64,000 nt of DNA from Cryobacterium sp. PH31-L1 (GTDB lineage Bacteria > Actinomycetota > Actinomycetes > Actinomycetales > Microbacteriaceae). Positions 8,710-17,854 of this stretch are shown here, one piece after another (positions within the stretch are counted from its first letter, which is position 1; every line of letters starts with the position of its first letter). Under the pieces are notes generated by a model. That model was not told where the DNA came from and ran no database searches. It saw only the letters and a list, made by a program, of their open reading frames with translations. The translations under genes and the position numbers were made by a program. The stretch spans positions 186,001 to 250,000 of the forward strand of contig NZ_JASISM010000003.1 of NCBI RefSeq assembly GCF_030063145.1, in the 5' to 3' direction.

Positions 8710-9902
8710 CAGTTCTTACCCTCGTCAAAAGACGCTTCATAGCGTTTCAGCCAGGCCTTTTGCTCAGCCACGAGCGGATGCGGTTCAGCGTAGACGTTGT
8801 CGAAGATCACCGATTGCTCCGGGCCGGTGATTTCCAGAGCGCGACGGCGGGCATCGGCCGCGAAGTCGGCCGCTTCTTCATCGACGGCGTCAAGGAATTC
8901 CTGCTCGATGCCCCGGCCCTGCAGATAGCTGCGAAAGCGCACGATCGGGTCTCGGGCTACCCAGTAGGCGAGTTCCTCCGGGTCGCGGTACTTGGTGGGG
9001 TCGTCGGCGGTGGTGTGTGCGCCGACGCGGTAAGTGAGCGCCTCGATCAGGGACGGGCCCTGGCCGGCGCGCGCGTCATCCATCGACTTTGCCGTGACGG
9101 CGAAGCTCGCGAGCACATCGTTGCCGTCGATCTGGGTGCCGGGCATGCCGAAACCGCCGGCGCGCAGGTAGAGCGGTGTTCGGGACTGCCGTGCGACCGG
9201 CACCGAGATGGCCCAGTGGTTGTTCTGCAGAAAGAATACCTGCGGGGTCTGGTAGCTTGCCGCGAAGACGAGCGCCTCATTGGCGTCGCCCTGCGAGGAA
9301 GCACCGTCGCCGTAGTACACGATGACGGCCTGGTCGGTCTCCGGGTTGCCGGTCGCGGTCGACCCGTCGAGCTGCATGCCCATGGCATAGCCGGTGGAGT
9401 GCAGGGTCTGCGAGGCGAGAACGAGGGTATAGAGGTGAAAGTTTCCGTGCTCTTCGGGTACCCAGCCGCCGAGGGTGACTCCGCGCAGCATGCGCAGGAT
9501 GTCCACAACGTCGAGGCCACGGATCATACCGACGACGTGCTCACGGTAGGAGGGGAATACATGGTCCTGCGCGCGTGTGGCGTAGGCAGACCCGACCTGG
9601 GCGGCTTCCTGGCCGTGACTGGGAACCCAGAGGGCCAGCTGGCCCTGGCGCTGAAGGTTGGCCGCCTCGGTATCGAACTTACGCACCACGACCATGTCGC
9701 GGTAAAACCTGCGGTGGTCGGCCTCGGTGAGTCGGTCGAGGTAGGGAAGAAACTCCTCGGCGGCTGCGTTGGGTTCGAACGCGCCGTTCGGAGAGATCAT
9801 CCGCACGCAGGTCTCGGCCCCATCGAGGCCAAAGGGAGCGGATGGGGCAGGTGTACGCGCGGCAAGGCGTGGCGCAGTCGCGTCGTTTCGGGTGGCTGAC
9901 AC
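8709..9902 (-). CDS. 2-oxoacid dehydrogenase E1 component, alpha subunit
   Basis: A 397-residue protein with the thiamine-diphosphate motif GDGASSQGDANEALVFAA followed by LQNN, and the SYREHVVGM and SHGQEAAQVG segments typical of E1 alpha. It decarboxylates the 2-oxo acid and reductively acylates the E2 lipoyl group. It starts with GTG four bases after the stop of the HisC-family aminotransferase gene, so transamination and oxidative decarboxylation may be co-transcribed. The first 40 residues are an Ala/Pro-rich extension. Confidence 0.93.
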   Translation of the reverse strand: MSATRNDATAPRLAARTPAPSAPFGLDGAETCVRMISPNGAFEPNAAAEEFLPYLDRLTEADHRRFYRDMVVVRKFDTEAANLQRQGQLALWVPSHGQEAAQVGSAYATRAQDHVFPSYREHVVGMIRGLDVVDILRMLRGVTLGGWVPEEHGNFHLYTLVLASQTLHSTGYAMGMQLDGSTATGNPETDQAVIVYYGDGASSQGDANEALVFAASYQTPQVFFLQNNHWAISVPVARQSRTPLYLRAGGFGMPGTQIDGNDVLASFAVTAKSMDDARAGQGPSLIEALTYRVGAHTTADDPTKYRDPEELAYWVARDPIVRFRSYLQGRGIEQEFLDAVDEEAADFAADARRRALEITGPEQSVIFDNVYAEPHPLVAEQKAWLKRYEASFDEGKN

Positions 9903-9906
9903 CGTA

Positions 9907-11013
9907 CTAACCTATCTTCCGAGCTGGGTGATCGGCGGGAAGGGCGTCGACAAGATCCGCGCTCATTAGTAGGAGTGTCGCCACAGCCTGCTCCTCACCG
10001 ATCGAGACTCGAATACCTTCCGGCGCGAACGGACGAACGACGAGGCCGGCCTCTCCAAGCGCCTCGGCCACAGTGGTCGTTTCGGCACCAGTCGGCAGCC
10101 ACAGAAAGTTCCCCTGGGGCGCAGGGATGTTCCAACCCTGTCGGGTCAGCGCCTGCCAGGTCGCATCGCGACGCGCGGCGATGACGCGAACCCGCTCGAG
10201 TAACTCCTTCTCCGCCTTCAGGGACGCGATCGCGCCGGCTGCGGCCTGCGCGGTCACCGAGAGTGGAATCGCGGTCGATCGGGCGGCGTTCAGAATGTCC
10301 ACCGGGCCGAGCGCATAGCCAACCCGCAGCCCGGCAAGACCGTAGGCCTTCGAGAAGGTGCGAAGAACGACCAGATTGGGGTAGCGGGCGAGCAGCGGCG
10401 GGCCGTTAACGGCATCCGCTTGGGTGACGAACTCGACATATGCCTCGTCGAGAATAACCAGAAGATCGGTTGGGACGACGGCCATGAAGGACTCGAATTC
10501 GTCCTTCGTGACGATCGTGCCGGTGGGGTTGTTCGGCGAACAAACGATGACGACCCGGGTGTTGTCGCTGATCGCGGCGGCCATCTCGGGCAGATCATGA
10601 CCATGATCGGTGCGATTGGGCACGCGCACGCTGGTCGCACCGGCGACGGTCACGAGGGAAGGGTAGGCCTCAAACGACCGCCAGGAGTAGAGCACTTCAT
10701 CGCCGGGCCCGGCCGCAGCGAGAATGAGCTGGGCCAGCAGAGCCACCGAGCCGGATCCGACATGCACCTGGTCTGTGTCGAGGCTGTACGTGGCAGCGAG
10801 GCGCTCGCGCAGAACCAGGGCCGAGGCGTCCGGGTAGCGGTTGTAGGCCGTTTCGGCCGTGACCGCCGCAATAACACCGGGCAGCGGGTCGAACGGGTTC
10901 TCATTGCTGGAGAGTTTGAAGGCACTGGCGTCGGCCGGTTTGCCCTGCTTGTAGGCCGGGAGGGCGATGATCTCCGGGCGCAGTCGGACTGAGGGGCGGT
11001 CTGAGAGGCTCAC
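9907..11013 (-). CDS. HisC-family aminotransferase (histidinol-phosphate / aromatic type)
   Basis: A 368-residue fold-type I PLP enzyme beginning at GTG ([20 protein letters not shown]). Visible motifs are SSNENPFDP near the N-terminus, [16 protein letters not shown] and the PLP lysine in [15 protein letters not shown]. Family members act on histidinol phosphate or as aromatic-amino-acid aminotransferases (Pat). There are no other his genes nearby; it leads directly into the E1 alpha gene, which suggests the broader aminotransferase role feeding 2-oxo acids, but this is inference. The 103-base gap to the divergent 4-TM gene must hold both promoters. Confidence 0.85.
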   Translation of the reverse strand: MSLSDRPSVRLRPEIIALPAYKQGKPADASAFKLSSNENPFDPLPGVIAAVTAETAYNRYPDASALVLRERLAATYSLDTDQVHVGSGSVALLAQLILAAAGPGDEVLYSWRSFEAYPSLVTVAGATSVRVPNRTDHGHDLPEMAAAISDNTRVVIVCSPNNPTGTIVTKDEFESFMAVVPTDLLVILDEAYVEFVTQADAVNGPPLLARYPNLVVLRTFSKAYGLAGLRVGYALGPVDILNAARSTAIPLSVTAQAAAGAIASLKAEKELLERVRVIAARRDATWQALTRQGWNIPAPQGNFLWLPTGAETTTVAEALGEAGLVVRPFAPEGIRVSIGEEQAVATLLLMSADLVDALPADHPARKIG

Positions 11014-11116
11014 TCGGTGAGTCTACGCCCGGATATATTCGCTGTTGAGAATGAATGTTCGCTTGACTTTCGGCCGCCACGACCTGGTCGGCGCGAGCCA
11101 GTGAGATAGTAGGTGC

Positions 11117-11509
11117 ATGGCCAGATTCCTGATCCAACTGATCGTCAACGCGGTAGCCCTGTGGTTCACCGCCCTGCTGGTGACGGGGGTGCACGTCACG
11201 CCCTACGCGCCGGATGCCGGCGCCGGCGTGCTCACCTATCTTCTGATTGCGCTCATCTTCGGCTTCGTGAACACCATTGTGGGCGGGGTGCTGCGCATCG
11301 TCGCTTTTCCGCTCTACATTTTGACGCTCGGACTGTTCGCCCTGATCGTCAACGGCCTGCTCCTGCTGCTCGTGGGTTGGCTTTCCGGCTTTCTGGGCTT
11401 CGGCCTCGTCGTTGACAGCTTCTGGTGGGGTGTGCTGGGTGCCCTCGTGCTCGGCATCATCTCCTGGCTGCTCGGTCTCATTCTGCGTCCGGTCACCGCG
11501 CGCGACTGA
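11117..11509 (+). CDS. small 4-TM membrane protein of the phage holin family 4 superfamily
   Basis: A 130-residue protein starting MARFLIQLIVNAVALWFTAL with four hydrophobic helices and short loops, matching the PF04020-type proteins found across bacterial chromosomes. Despite the family name no phage genes are near; the role is unknown. It is transcribed alone, divergent from the aminotransferase gene and convergent with the hydrolase gene, 18 bases away. AGTAGG precedes the ATG. Confidence 0.85.
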   Translation: MARFLIQLIVNAVALWFTALLVTGVHVTPYAPDAGAGVLTYLLIALIFGFVNTIVGGVLRIVAFPLYILTLGLFALIVNGLLLLLVGWLSGFLGFGLVVDSFWWGVLGALVLGIISWLLGLILRPVTARD

Positions 11510-11527
11510 GCTGCGGCGGGAAGAAAC

Positions 11528-12994
11528 CTACTGCGGCGCAGGCCCTTCCGGTACTCGGATGCCGTGCCACAAGACCGCCCCGCCCGATTCGCTCCCGAGA
11601 ATGCCGGTCACGGTATCGCGAAAGCCCTGCAGGTTCTCCTCCGGAGAGGCATCAATGAGCAGCGCAGTCTCGCGGTAGGTGTCGAGGTTGTGAGCCGGCA
11701 GGGCGGCACCAGCTGGCAGCGGCTCGGAGGCGAACGCTTCACGGCGCACAGTCACGCGGTCAGCGGAGTCGGTCAGGCTGTCTCCGCCCATCGCAGGCAC
11801 TATGTCGTCGGTGTGCTCGACCGTCAGGGTGGCTACGCCGTCCGGCACGGGCACCTTGGATTCGGGTGCCCCAAAGGTGGCCACCGCCTGCACGTTGAAC
11901 CAGCTGTAGGCAGCCACCTGGGTGGCGATCAGGCCGCCCTGGGAATGGCCGGCAAGCACAACCGGGTCGGACGGTGCGATTCCGGCCGCCTTCATGGCGC
12001 TAATGACGGTCTCGAAGGAACCCGCGGCCTGCCCGGCCATCGCGGTGATGTTGGAGGTGAGGTCTAAGGGGTCCGTTTTGGCGATGGCATCCCATTCAAC
12101 GGTTCCACTGATGTAGACCGCCCAGGACGGATGCTCGGTGTCTCCATAATTCTCAATGCGCACCTGCGGCTTCCCCGCGACGGCCTTCGGGATCCGCGAA
12201 GCAAGGTCGCCGACACCAGTGGGGGGCATTGGCTGGGTTGAATCTCCCACTGCAGCAACGCTCACCGGACTTTCCCGCAACAAGCCGTCTTTGCGCGCCA
12301 CGGCCAAAACGCCGAACGCTGTGCGTGAGGTGTCGATCACACCCAGACCTTCGTCACCGAAAGCCCGACCAACAGATCGCGGTGTACCGGCCAGGCCCCA
12401 AGCTACGTCGTCGAGCGACGAGGCCGCAGCTCGTAGCAGGGCCACCACGGTGGGGTTCGTGAGTAGGCGGGGGTCGAGCTTGTCCGTGCCGATTCGTGCA
12501 GCCCGCGCCCGGTAGGGCGAACGGAGGCTTCCATAAAGCCATATGTGCCCGACGCCGGCGACACCGGCCATGGATACACCGAGCGGCGTGCCGGTAAGGG
12601 CAACAAGGCCACCCCGAAGAAGCCGGCCGAGGCCATACGCAAGATCTGCGGCACCCATCAATGCAGCCTCCCGGGCGACACGCTCCACGTATCCGTAACT
12701 TCTAGCCGCTGCAATGAGATTGTCCGCGATAACACCGCAGTACTCGTGAAGCGAATTCAGCCGGCCGGCCACTTGGAGCAGATCTGGCCAGGGATCCTGG
12801 CCCAGCCAGTTCGCCGGCCAGTTCGGGTCCAAATTGCGGATCCGATGCGCGCGACCCGCCCAGTCAGCCACATCATTTCGCAGAACGTTCAGGAACTGTG
12901 CCTGGGCGAGCACTTCATCGGTGGCAACGATGGTCGTACCGCCGACCGAGACAGTCAGGTCGCCGTGAACGAGGCCGTCCCTCACGCCGGGCAC
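11528..12994 (-). CDS. alpha/beta-hydrolase with N-terminal WXG100-like helical region
   Basis: A 488-residue protein starting at GTG. The C-terminal half (about 270-488) carries the nucleophile elbow GHSQGG, a likely catalytic aspartate in EHTDDIVP and histidine in PAHNLDT, which makes it a lipase/esterase-like hydrolase. The N-terminal half is helical (WAGRAHRIRNLDPNW, then Ala-rich helices) with a short hydrophobic stretch (about 115-150), and looks like the helical part of proteins secreted by type VII systems. No signal peptide is seen. Its start overlaps the stop of the upstream WXG100-like gene by 13 bases, indicating coupled translation. Substrate unknown. Confidence 0.75.
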   Translation of the reverse strand: MPGVRDGLVHGDLTVSVGGTTIVATDEVLAQAQFLNVLRNDVADWAGRAHRIRNLDPNWPANWLGQDPWPDLLQVAGRLNSLHEYCGVIADNLIAAARSYGYVERVAREAALMGAADLAYGLGRLLRGGLVALTGTPLGVSMAGVAGVGHIWLYGSLRSPYRARAARIGTDKLDPRLLTNPTVVALLRAAASSLDDVAWGLAGTPRSVGRAFGDEGLGVIDTSRTAFGVLAVARKDGLLRESPVSVAAVGDSTQPMPPTGVGDLASRIPKAVAGKPQVRIENYGDTEHPSWAVYISGTVEWDAIAKTDPLDLTSNITAMAGQAAGSFETVISAMKAAGIAPSDPVVLAGHSQGGLIATQVAAYSWFNVQAVATFGAPESKVPVPDGVATLTVEHTDDIVPAMGGDSLTDSADRVTVRREAFASEPLPAGAALPAHNLDTYRETALLIDASPEENLQGFRDTVTGILGSESGGAVLWHGIRVPEGPAPQ

Positions 12995-13272
12995 AGCTCC
13001 TCCTCGAGGTAGATCTGGTTTCGCACGCTGGCCAGCGCCTCGTGCAGGTAGTGCAGCACAACATCGAGGTGTTGCACGATGTCTGCGACGCAGCCCGAAT
13101 AGGCACGCTGAGATTTGGAACTCCAGAATTCGCTGGGGTCCAGGGCGAGTAGCTGGCGACGTTTACCCTCGATTTCGGCACGCAGGCCGAGCAGGAGATC
13201 GCGCTGGGAATGCATCATCGCCAAGTGCGCGGGACTGTATGGCCCACCCGGTACCCGCCCCACTGCGTCCAT
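12982..13272 (-). CDS. WXG100-like small helical protein
   Basis: A 96-residue protein starting MDAVGRVPGGPYSPAHLAMM at ATG 13272, which follows a strong GGAGG at spacing 5. It is predicted as two amphipathic helices separated by EFWSSKSQRAY, a Trp-turn resembling the WXG hairpin (here WSS). Size and layout match WXG100/ESX partners. It is coupled to the hydrolase gene downstream, as partner or chaperone pairs often are. No type VII secretion machinery genes are in the window. Assignment to the family is by eye and tentative. Confidence 0.6.
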   Translation of the reverse strand: MDAVGRVPGGPYSPAHLAMMHSQRDLLLGLRAEIEGKRRQLLALDPSEFWSSKSQRAYSGCVADIVQHLDVVLHYLHEALASVRNQIYLEEELCPA

Positions 13273-13389
13273 GACACCTCCAGGTCGGGACGATCGTCGC
13301 AGAATCCGCGACGCATCCGGCTGGCCGTCGCGCATTCTGTGTATAGACACCAAATACTGGACGTGTGGAGAAGGCGAAACTGCTCCAGA

Positions 13390-13926
13390 ATGGAAGACAT
13401 GCCCTTCGCGTCACTCACCCCCGACGAGTCGACGCCGTTTCGAATCATTTTCGTCTGCACCGGAAATATCTGTCGGTCGCCCATGGCCGAGGTCGTGCTG
13501 CGCGACCTCGTCACGAAACTCGGCCTCGGGCGTCTCATCGCGAGCAGCTCGGCCGGCACCGGAGACTGGCATGTGGGTGAGCAGGCCGACGGTCGCACGA
13601 TCACGGCCCTGGCTAAGCGCGGCTACGACGGCAGCCACCATCGGGCCCGCCAGTTTGACCCGCTGTGGTTCGCCGAACACGACCTCGTCGTCGTGCTCGA
13701 CCGCAGCCAGGAGCGTATCCTGCGCAACTGGGCCCTCGAGGATCGCGATCGCGCCAAGGTACGACTGCTGCTGAGCTTCGACGCCGAACAGGCCGCCCTG
13801 TTCGACGTGCCAGACCCCTACTATTCCGACGATGCGTTGTTTGACGCCGTATTAGGCATGATTGAGAGGGCAAGTCACGCACTTGTGAAACAACTTGCAC
13901 CCGCAATTCGACAGGGAGTCCGATGA
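13390..13926 (+). CDS. low-molecular-weight protein-tyrosine phosphatase
   Basis: A 178-residue phosphatase with the P-loop CTGNICRSP near residues 23-31 and the general-acid aspartate in DVPDPYY. It hydrolyses phosphotyrosine on proteins or acts on small phosphates; in actinobacteria such enzymes influence polysaccharide and stress responses. ATG 13390 is chosen (a second ATG lies at 13399), leaving about ten residues before the core. Its stop overlaps the purB start (ATGA), so the two genes are one operon. Confidence 0.9.
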   Translation: MEDMPFASLTPDESTPFRIIFVCTGNICRSPMAEVVLRDLVTKLGLGRLIASSSAGTGDWHVGEQADGRTITALAKRGYDGSHHRARQFDPLWFAEHDLVVVLDRSQERILRNWALEDRDRAKVRLLLSFDAEQAALFDVPDPYYSDDALFDAVLGMIERASHALVKQLAPAIRQGVR

Positions 13927-15305
13927 GTCACCTACCCGTACAGGTTCTGAGTCCGCTTGATGGCCGCTACCGAGCCGCCGTTTCCGATCTGGGCGAGTTC
14001 CTGTCCGAGGCCGGTCTCAACCGTGCCCGCGTGCGCGTCGAGGTGGAGTGGCTGGTCACCCTTACCGACCGCAGCCTGTTCGGTTCCGCACCCCTGAGTG
14101 ACGAGCAGAAGGTGGCCCTCCGTACACTCGTGACCGACTTCGGTCAGGCCGAGATCGACGAACTGGCCGAGCTCGAGGCCACCACCCGCCACGACGTGAA
14201 GGCCGTCGAATACCTCGTTCGCCGACGCCTCGGCACACTGGGCCTCGATCACATCAGCGAGCTCACCCACTTCGCGGCCACCAGTGAGGACATCAACAAC
14301 CTTTCTTATGCACTCACCGTGCGGGATGCCGTGCAGACCGTCTGGCTGCCCAAGCTGCGCCTCGTGATCGAAGCGCTTCGCAGCAACGCGCTGGACTTTC
14401 GAGCGGATGCGATGCTGGCCCGCACCCACGGGCAGCCCGCGACGCCGACCACCATGGGTAAAGAACTCGCCGTATTCGTCTACCGCCTCGAACGCATCGT
14501 GCGCCAGATTGAGGCCGGCGAATACCTGGGCAAGTTCAGTGGCGCCACCGGAACCTTCGCCGCCCACGTGGCCGCTGATCCGTCCATTGACTGGCCGGCC
14601 GTCTCCCGCGAGTTCGTCGAGGGTCTCGGCCTCGGCTGGAACCCGCTCACGACTCAGATCGAGTCGCACGACTGGCAGGCTGAGCTGTACTCCCGCGCCT
14701 CTCACGCCAACCGCATTCTGCACAACCTGGCCACCGATATCTGGACCTACATTTCCATTGGATATTTTCGCCAGATTCCCCAGGTCGGTGCCACCGGCTC
14801 GTCCACCATGCCGCACAAGATCAACCCGATTCGCTTCGAGAACGCGGAAGCTAACCTCGAACTGTCCTGCGCCATCCTGGACTCACTCGCGGCTACCCTC
14901 GTGACCAGCCGCCTGCAACGTGACCTCACCGACTCCACCACCCAGCGCAACATCGGTGTCGGCTTCGGGCATTCGCTGCTCGCGCTCGACAATATTCTGC
15001 GGGGTCTCGGCGAGATCGACATCGATCGTGCGCTGCTGGCGAGCGACCTCGACTCCAACTGGGAGATTCTGGGCGAAGCGATTCAGACCGTGATTCGCGC
15101 TGAGGTCTCGGCCGGCCGCTCGTCCATCGAAGACCCATATGCCCTTCTCAAGGAGCTGACCCGCGGCAAGCGCATCACGAGCGCCGACCTGGCAGCATTC
15201 GTCTCGGCCCTCGATATTGGCGCAGCGGCCAAGACCCGCCTGCTGGCCCTGACCCCGGGAAGTTACGTCGGCCTGGCCGCCCCCTTGGTCGACTACCTGC
15301 CCTAG
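13923..15305 (+). CDS. purB: adenylosuccinate lyase
   Basis: A 460-residue fumarase/aspartase-superfamily enzyme with the signature GSSTMPHKINPIRFENAE and the catalytic histidine region TSEDINNLSYAL. It performs two steps in purine synthesis: cleavage of SAICAR and of adenylosuccinate, each releasing fumarate. Length is normal for the longer PurB type found in proteobacteria and some actinobacteria. It overlaps the phosphatase gene by four bases and is followed by a strong terminator. Confidence 0.95.
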   Translation: MSHLPVQVLSPLDGRYRAAVSDLGEFLSEAGLNRARVRVEVEWLVTLTDRSLFGSAPLSDEQKVALRTLVTDFGQAEIDELAELEATTRHDVKAVEYLVRRRLGTLGLDHISELTHFAATSEDINNLSYALTVRDAVQTVWLPKLRLVIEALRSNALDFRADAMLARTHGQPATPTTMGKELAVFVYRLERIVRQIEAGEYLGKFSGATGTFAAHVAADPSIDWPAVSREFVEGLGLGWNPLTTQIESHDWQAELYSRASHANRILHNLATDIWTYISIGYFRQIPQVGATGSSTMPHKINPIRFENAEANLELSCAILDSLAATLVTSRLQRDLTDSTTQRNIGVGFGHSLLALDNILRGLGEIDIDRALLASDLDSNWEILGEAIQTVIRAEVSAGRSSIEDPYALLKELTRGKRITSADLAAFVSALDIGAAAKTRLLALTPGSYVGLAAPLVDYLP

Positions 15306-15324
15306 TTGTCACCAGTTACCCAAA

Positions 15325-15362
15325 AGCACCTTCGTCCACAGGGACGAAGGTGCTTTTTTTCG
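15325..15362 (+). terminator. purB terminator
   Basis: AGCACCTTCGTC and GGACGAAGGTGCT form a 12-bp stem with a short loop, followed by eight T residues. Classic Rho-independent terminator about 20 bases past the purB stop. Confidence 0.95.
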
Positions 15363-15374
15363 TTGCGGAGCCGG

Positions 15375-15644
15375 CTAGTGCCCGTTCTGCTCGTCGAGGT
15401 CGGTCTGCTCCGAGGCATTGGGCTTCATACCGAGCACGAGCATGGCGATCACCACGAGCGCCACGATGAACGTCACGCCGAGTCCGATCACGGAGAGCAT
15501 GAGCTCGCGCGTGGTGCCCAGAATAGTCAGCCCGACGAAGAGGGCCATTCCGGCCGAAATGGCGAGCAATTCGGCCGGCTTCAGTCGATCAGAGCGGCTG
15601 GGCTGGTGGGCGGAGTTGGGCGTGCCAGGGGTCTTCTTGGTCAC
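15375..15644 (-). CDS. small two-helix membrane protein of unknown function
   Basis: An 89-residue protein starting with GTG (MTKKTPGTPNSAHQ) with a polar N-terminus, two transmembrane helices (about residues 27-45 and 49-72) and an acidic C-terminus. The start overlaps the stop of the upstream membrane-protein gene (GTGA), so the two are coupled. I do not recognise a characterised family. Confidence 0.75.
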   Translation of the reverse strand: MTKKTPGTPNSAHQPSRSDRLKPAELLAISAGMALFVGLTILGTTRELMLSVIGLGVTFIVALVVIAMLVLGMKPNASEQTDLDEQNGH

Positions 15645-16282
15645 AGTGAGTCCAAATCTCTAGGCGCGGTGTTCGTTGGTGCGATGTTCGGTGGTGCGAT
15701 GTTCGTTGGTGCCGCGGCGTCGCGGCGCTGTCTGGGCGAATCCCACTTGATGGAGAGGCCGGCGATGGGCAGGAAAACAGCGAGAAAGACCAGGTACGCA
15801 CCGAAGAGGCCGACCGAGACCACCGGATTGGGCGGCAGAAGCAGAAAGAGCAGGGCGAGGATCGCGGTGCCGATTCCGGTATACAGCCAGTCTTTGGCTG
15901 GCAGCGGGCGCTTGCGCACCCGGATACCGGCATAGATCTCGAGAAAGCCGGTGACGGCCCCCCAGACACTCACGATGAATAAAAAGAACCCGTGGCCTCC
16001 GGCGTGAAAGCCGAGCGCTGTCGCGCCGGCTACCATGCTCACGATGCCCTGGATCAGAAACAGGCTGCGGTCGGCAGCGGCGGTGAGGGTACGCGGGCCG
16101 GTCAGAACGAGGAGCAGGCCACTGGCGAGCGCGAAAGCGCCGAACACGAGCAGACCAAGCTGGGCCGAGTGGTCCCGGTTGAATGTGATTATCGCTGCGG
16201 GAACCACGGCGATCAGGGCGCGCCCAACAGCCACGGACCAGTACCCGGAACCGACGTGTGATGGTGCCTGGGCGTTTGCCAC
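15641..16282 (-). CDS. HdeD/DUF308-like membrane protein with repeat tail
   Basis: A 213-residue protein with six predicted transmembrane helices arranged in pairs, similar in layout to HdeD-like DUF308 proteins. GTG 16282 is preferred because GAAAGAGG precedes it by six bases; a longer frame begins at ATG 16303. The C-terminal 20 or so residues are made of the repeated unit (T/P)N(I/T)AP encoded by three tandem 15-base repeats. Function is unknown; acid-stress involvement is known only for E. coli HdeD and is not implied here. Confidence 0.75.
   Translation of the reverse strand: MANAQAPSHVGSGYWSVAVGRALIAVVPAAIITFNRDHSAQLGLLVFGAFALASGLLLVLTGPRTLTAAADRSLFLIQGIVSMVAGATALGFHAGGHGFFLFIVSVWGAVTGFLEIYAGIRVRKRPLPAKDWLYTGIGTAILALLFLLLPPNPVVSVGLFGAYLVFLAVFLPIAGLSIKWDSPRQRRDAAAPTNIAPPNIAPTNTAPRDLDSL
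15666..15710. repeat. three tandem 15-bp repeats in a coding tail
   Basis: Units at 15666-15680, 15681-15695 and 15696-15710 are near identical to GCGATGTTCGTTGGT and encode five-residue repeats near the C-terminus of the DUF308-like protein. Unit length is a multiple of three, so copy-number change would keep the frame. Confidence 0.85.
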
Positions 16283-16426
16283 GCAGGACCTCTTTCGTTG
16301 CAAAATTTGTCAGGCTCAGTCTACGCGGCGGGACCGTGCGGATCTGCGAGCGGGCTGCACGCGGTGCGTTCGTGCGCGACGAACCGGGCCCGGCACGATC
16401 AGGCTCCTGAATGAGGCAGTGCCGAG

Positions 16427-17854
16427 CTACCCGCCGGCCACCATGTCAGCGAACCGGGAGTAGTGGCCGTGGAAGGCAACGGTGACGGTGCGGGTGGGGC
16501 CGTTACGGTGCTTGGCCACGATGAGGTCGGCCTCACCGGCCCGCGGGTTGTCCTTCTCGTAGGCACTCTCGCGGTGCAGCAAAATCACCATGTCGGCGTC
16601 TTGCTCGAGCGAACCCGACTCACGAAGGTCGGAGATGGCGGGCATCTTGTCGGCGCGCTGCTCCGGACCTCGGTTGAGCTGGGACAGCGCAATAACCGGA
16701 ACCTGCAGTTCTTTGGCAAGCAGCTTGAGCGCTCGGGAGAACTCACTGACCTCTTGCTGTCGTGACTCGACTTTCTTGCCGCTGGTCATCAGCTGCAGAT
16801 AGTCGATGATGACCATCTTGAGCCCGACTCGCTGCTTGAGCCGACGACACTTGGCTCGAATCTCAACCAGGGTCATGTTCGGGCTGTCGTCGATGTAGAG
16901 CGGTGCGTCGTTGATGCGACCGCGGGTGGCCGCGATAGTGGTCCAGTCGCGGGCCTCGACGGTGCCCTTACGCATGCTTTGCAAGGGAACGGATGCCTCC
17001 GCCGCGAGCAGGCGCATGGCAATTTCACTGCGCCCCATTTCGAGGGAGAAGAAAATGCTCGGCATGTTGTGGTGGATCGAGGCCGACCGCGCGAAGTCGA
17101 GGGCGAGGGTGGACTTACCCAGTGCCGGACGGGCGGCCACGATGATGAGCTGGCCACCGTGGAACCCGTTGGTGAGTTCGTCGAGGTCGGCGAAGCCCGT
17201 GGGTACGCCGCTCATCTGGCCGTCTTTGAGCTTGGCGGCCTCGATTTCTTCGATGGCCGCCGTCACAGCGTCGGTGAGCGGAACGTAGTCCTCGGTCTGG
17301 GTACCCCCGGTGACGGCATAGATCTCGGCCTGAGCCGTGTTGACGAGGTCGAGCACCTCGCCCTCGGCGGCATAGCCCATCTGCGCAATGCGCGTACCAG
17401 CTTCCACTAGACGACGCAGCAGCGCGCGTTCGGCGACGATGGTGGAGTAGAACCCGGCATTGGCAGCGGTGGGCACCAGGCTCGTCAGGGTGTGCAGGTA
17501 GTCCGCACCACCGGCACGGGACAGTTCACCGACCTTGGTGAGCTCATCGGTGACCGTGATGACGTCGGTCGGCTCGCCCTGGGCGTAGAGGGAAAGAATC
17601 GCGTCGAAGATGATCTCGTGCTTGGGGATATAGAAGTCTCCGCCCCGCACGGTTTCGACGACGTCAGCGACTGCGTCCTTGCTCAGCATCATGCCCCCGA
17701 GGGCGCTCTGCTCGGCGAGGAGGTCGTGGGGCAGCGCCCGCTCCGACTTCCAAGCTTCAGCGGGCCGCTCCAGACGGCCCGGCCCACCACCGGTAGACGA
17801 ACCGTACTCGCTTGACGCTGGCTGGTTGGCCAGGCCCAAATGGGCGATCGACAC
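16427..17854 (-). CDS. dnaB: replicative DNA helicase
   Basis: A 475-residue hexameric helicase. The N-terminal domain (after a poorly conserved 40-residue lead with SSTGGGPG) begins at LPHDLLAEQSALGGMML, and the RecA-like C-terminal domain shows Walker A ARPALGKST and Walker B MVIIDYLQLM. No intein interrupts it, unlike many actinobacterial dnaB genes. It unwinds DNA at the fork and is loaded in actinobacteria with the help of DciA, whose gene also lies in this window (43336-43875). The upstream region contains a DnaA box. Confidence 0.95.
   Translation of the reverse strand: MSIAHLGLANQPASSEYGSSTGGGPGRLERPAEAWKSERALPHDLLAEQSALGGMMLSKDAVADVVETVRGGDFYIPKHEIIFDAILSLYAQGEPTDVITVTDELTKVGELSRAGGADYLHTLTSLVPTAANAGFYSTIVAERALLRRLVEAGTRIAQMGYAAEGEVLDLVNTAQAEIYAVTGGTQTEDYVPLTDAVTAAIEEIEAAKLKDGQMSGVPTGFADLDELTNGFHGGQLIIVAARPALGKSTLALDFARSASIHHNMPSIFFSLEMGRSEIAMRLLAAEASVPLQSMRKGTVEARDWTTIAATRGRINDAPLYIDDSPNMTLVEIRAKCRRLKQRVGLKMVIIDYLQLMTSGKKVESRQQEVSEFSRALKLLAKELQVPVIALSQLNRGPEQRADKMPAISDLRESGSLEQDADMVILLHRESAYEKDNPRAGEADLIVAKHRNGPTRTVTVAFHGHYSRFADMVAGG

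Noticed and set aside
11117..11509. Possible prophage holin
   Set aside because: The family name refers to phage holins, but no phage gene is near and homologous 4-TM proteins are ordinary chromosomal genes in actinobacteria.
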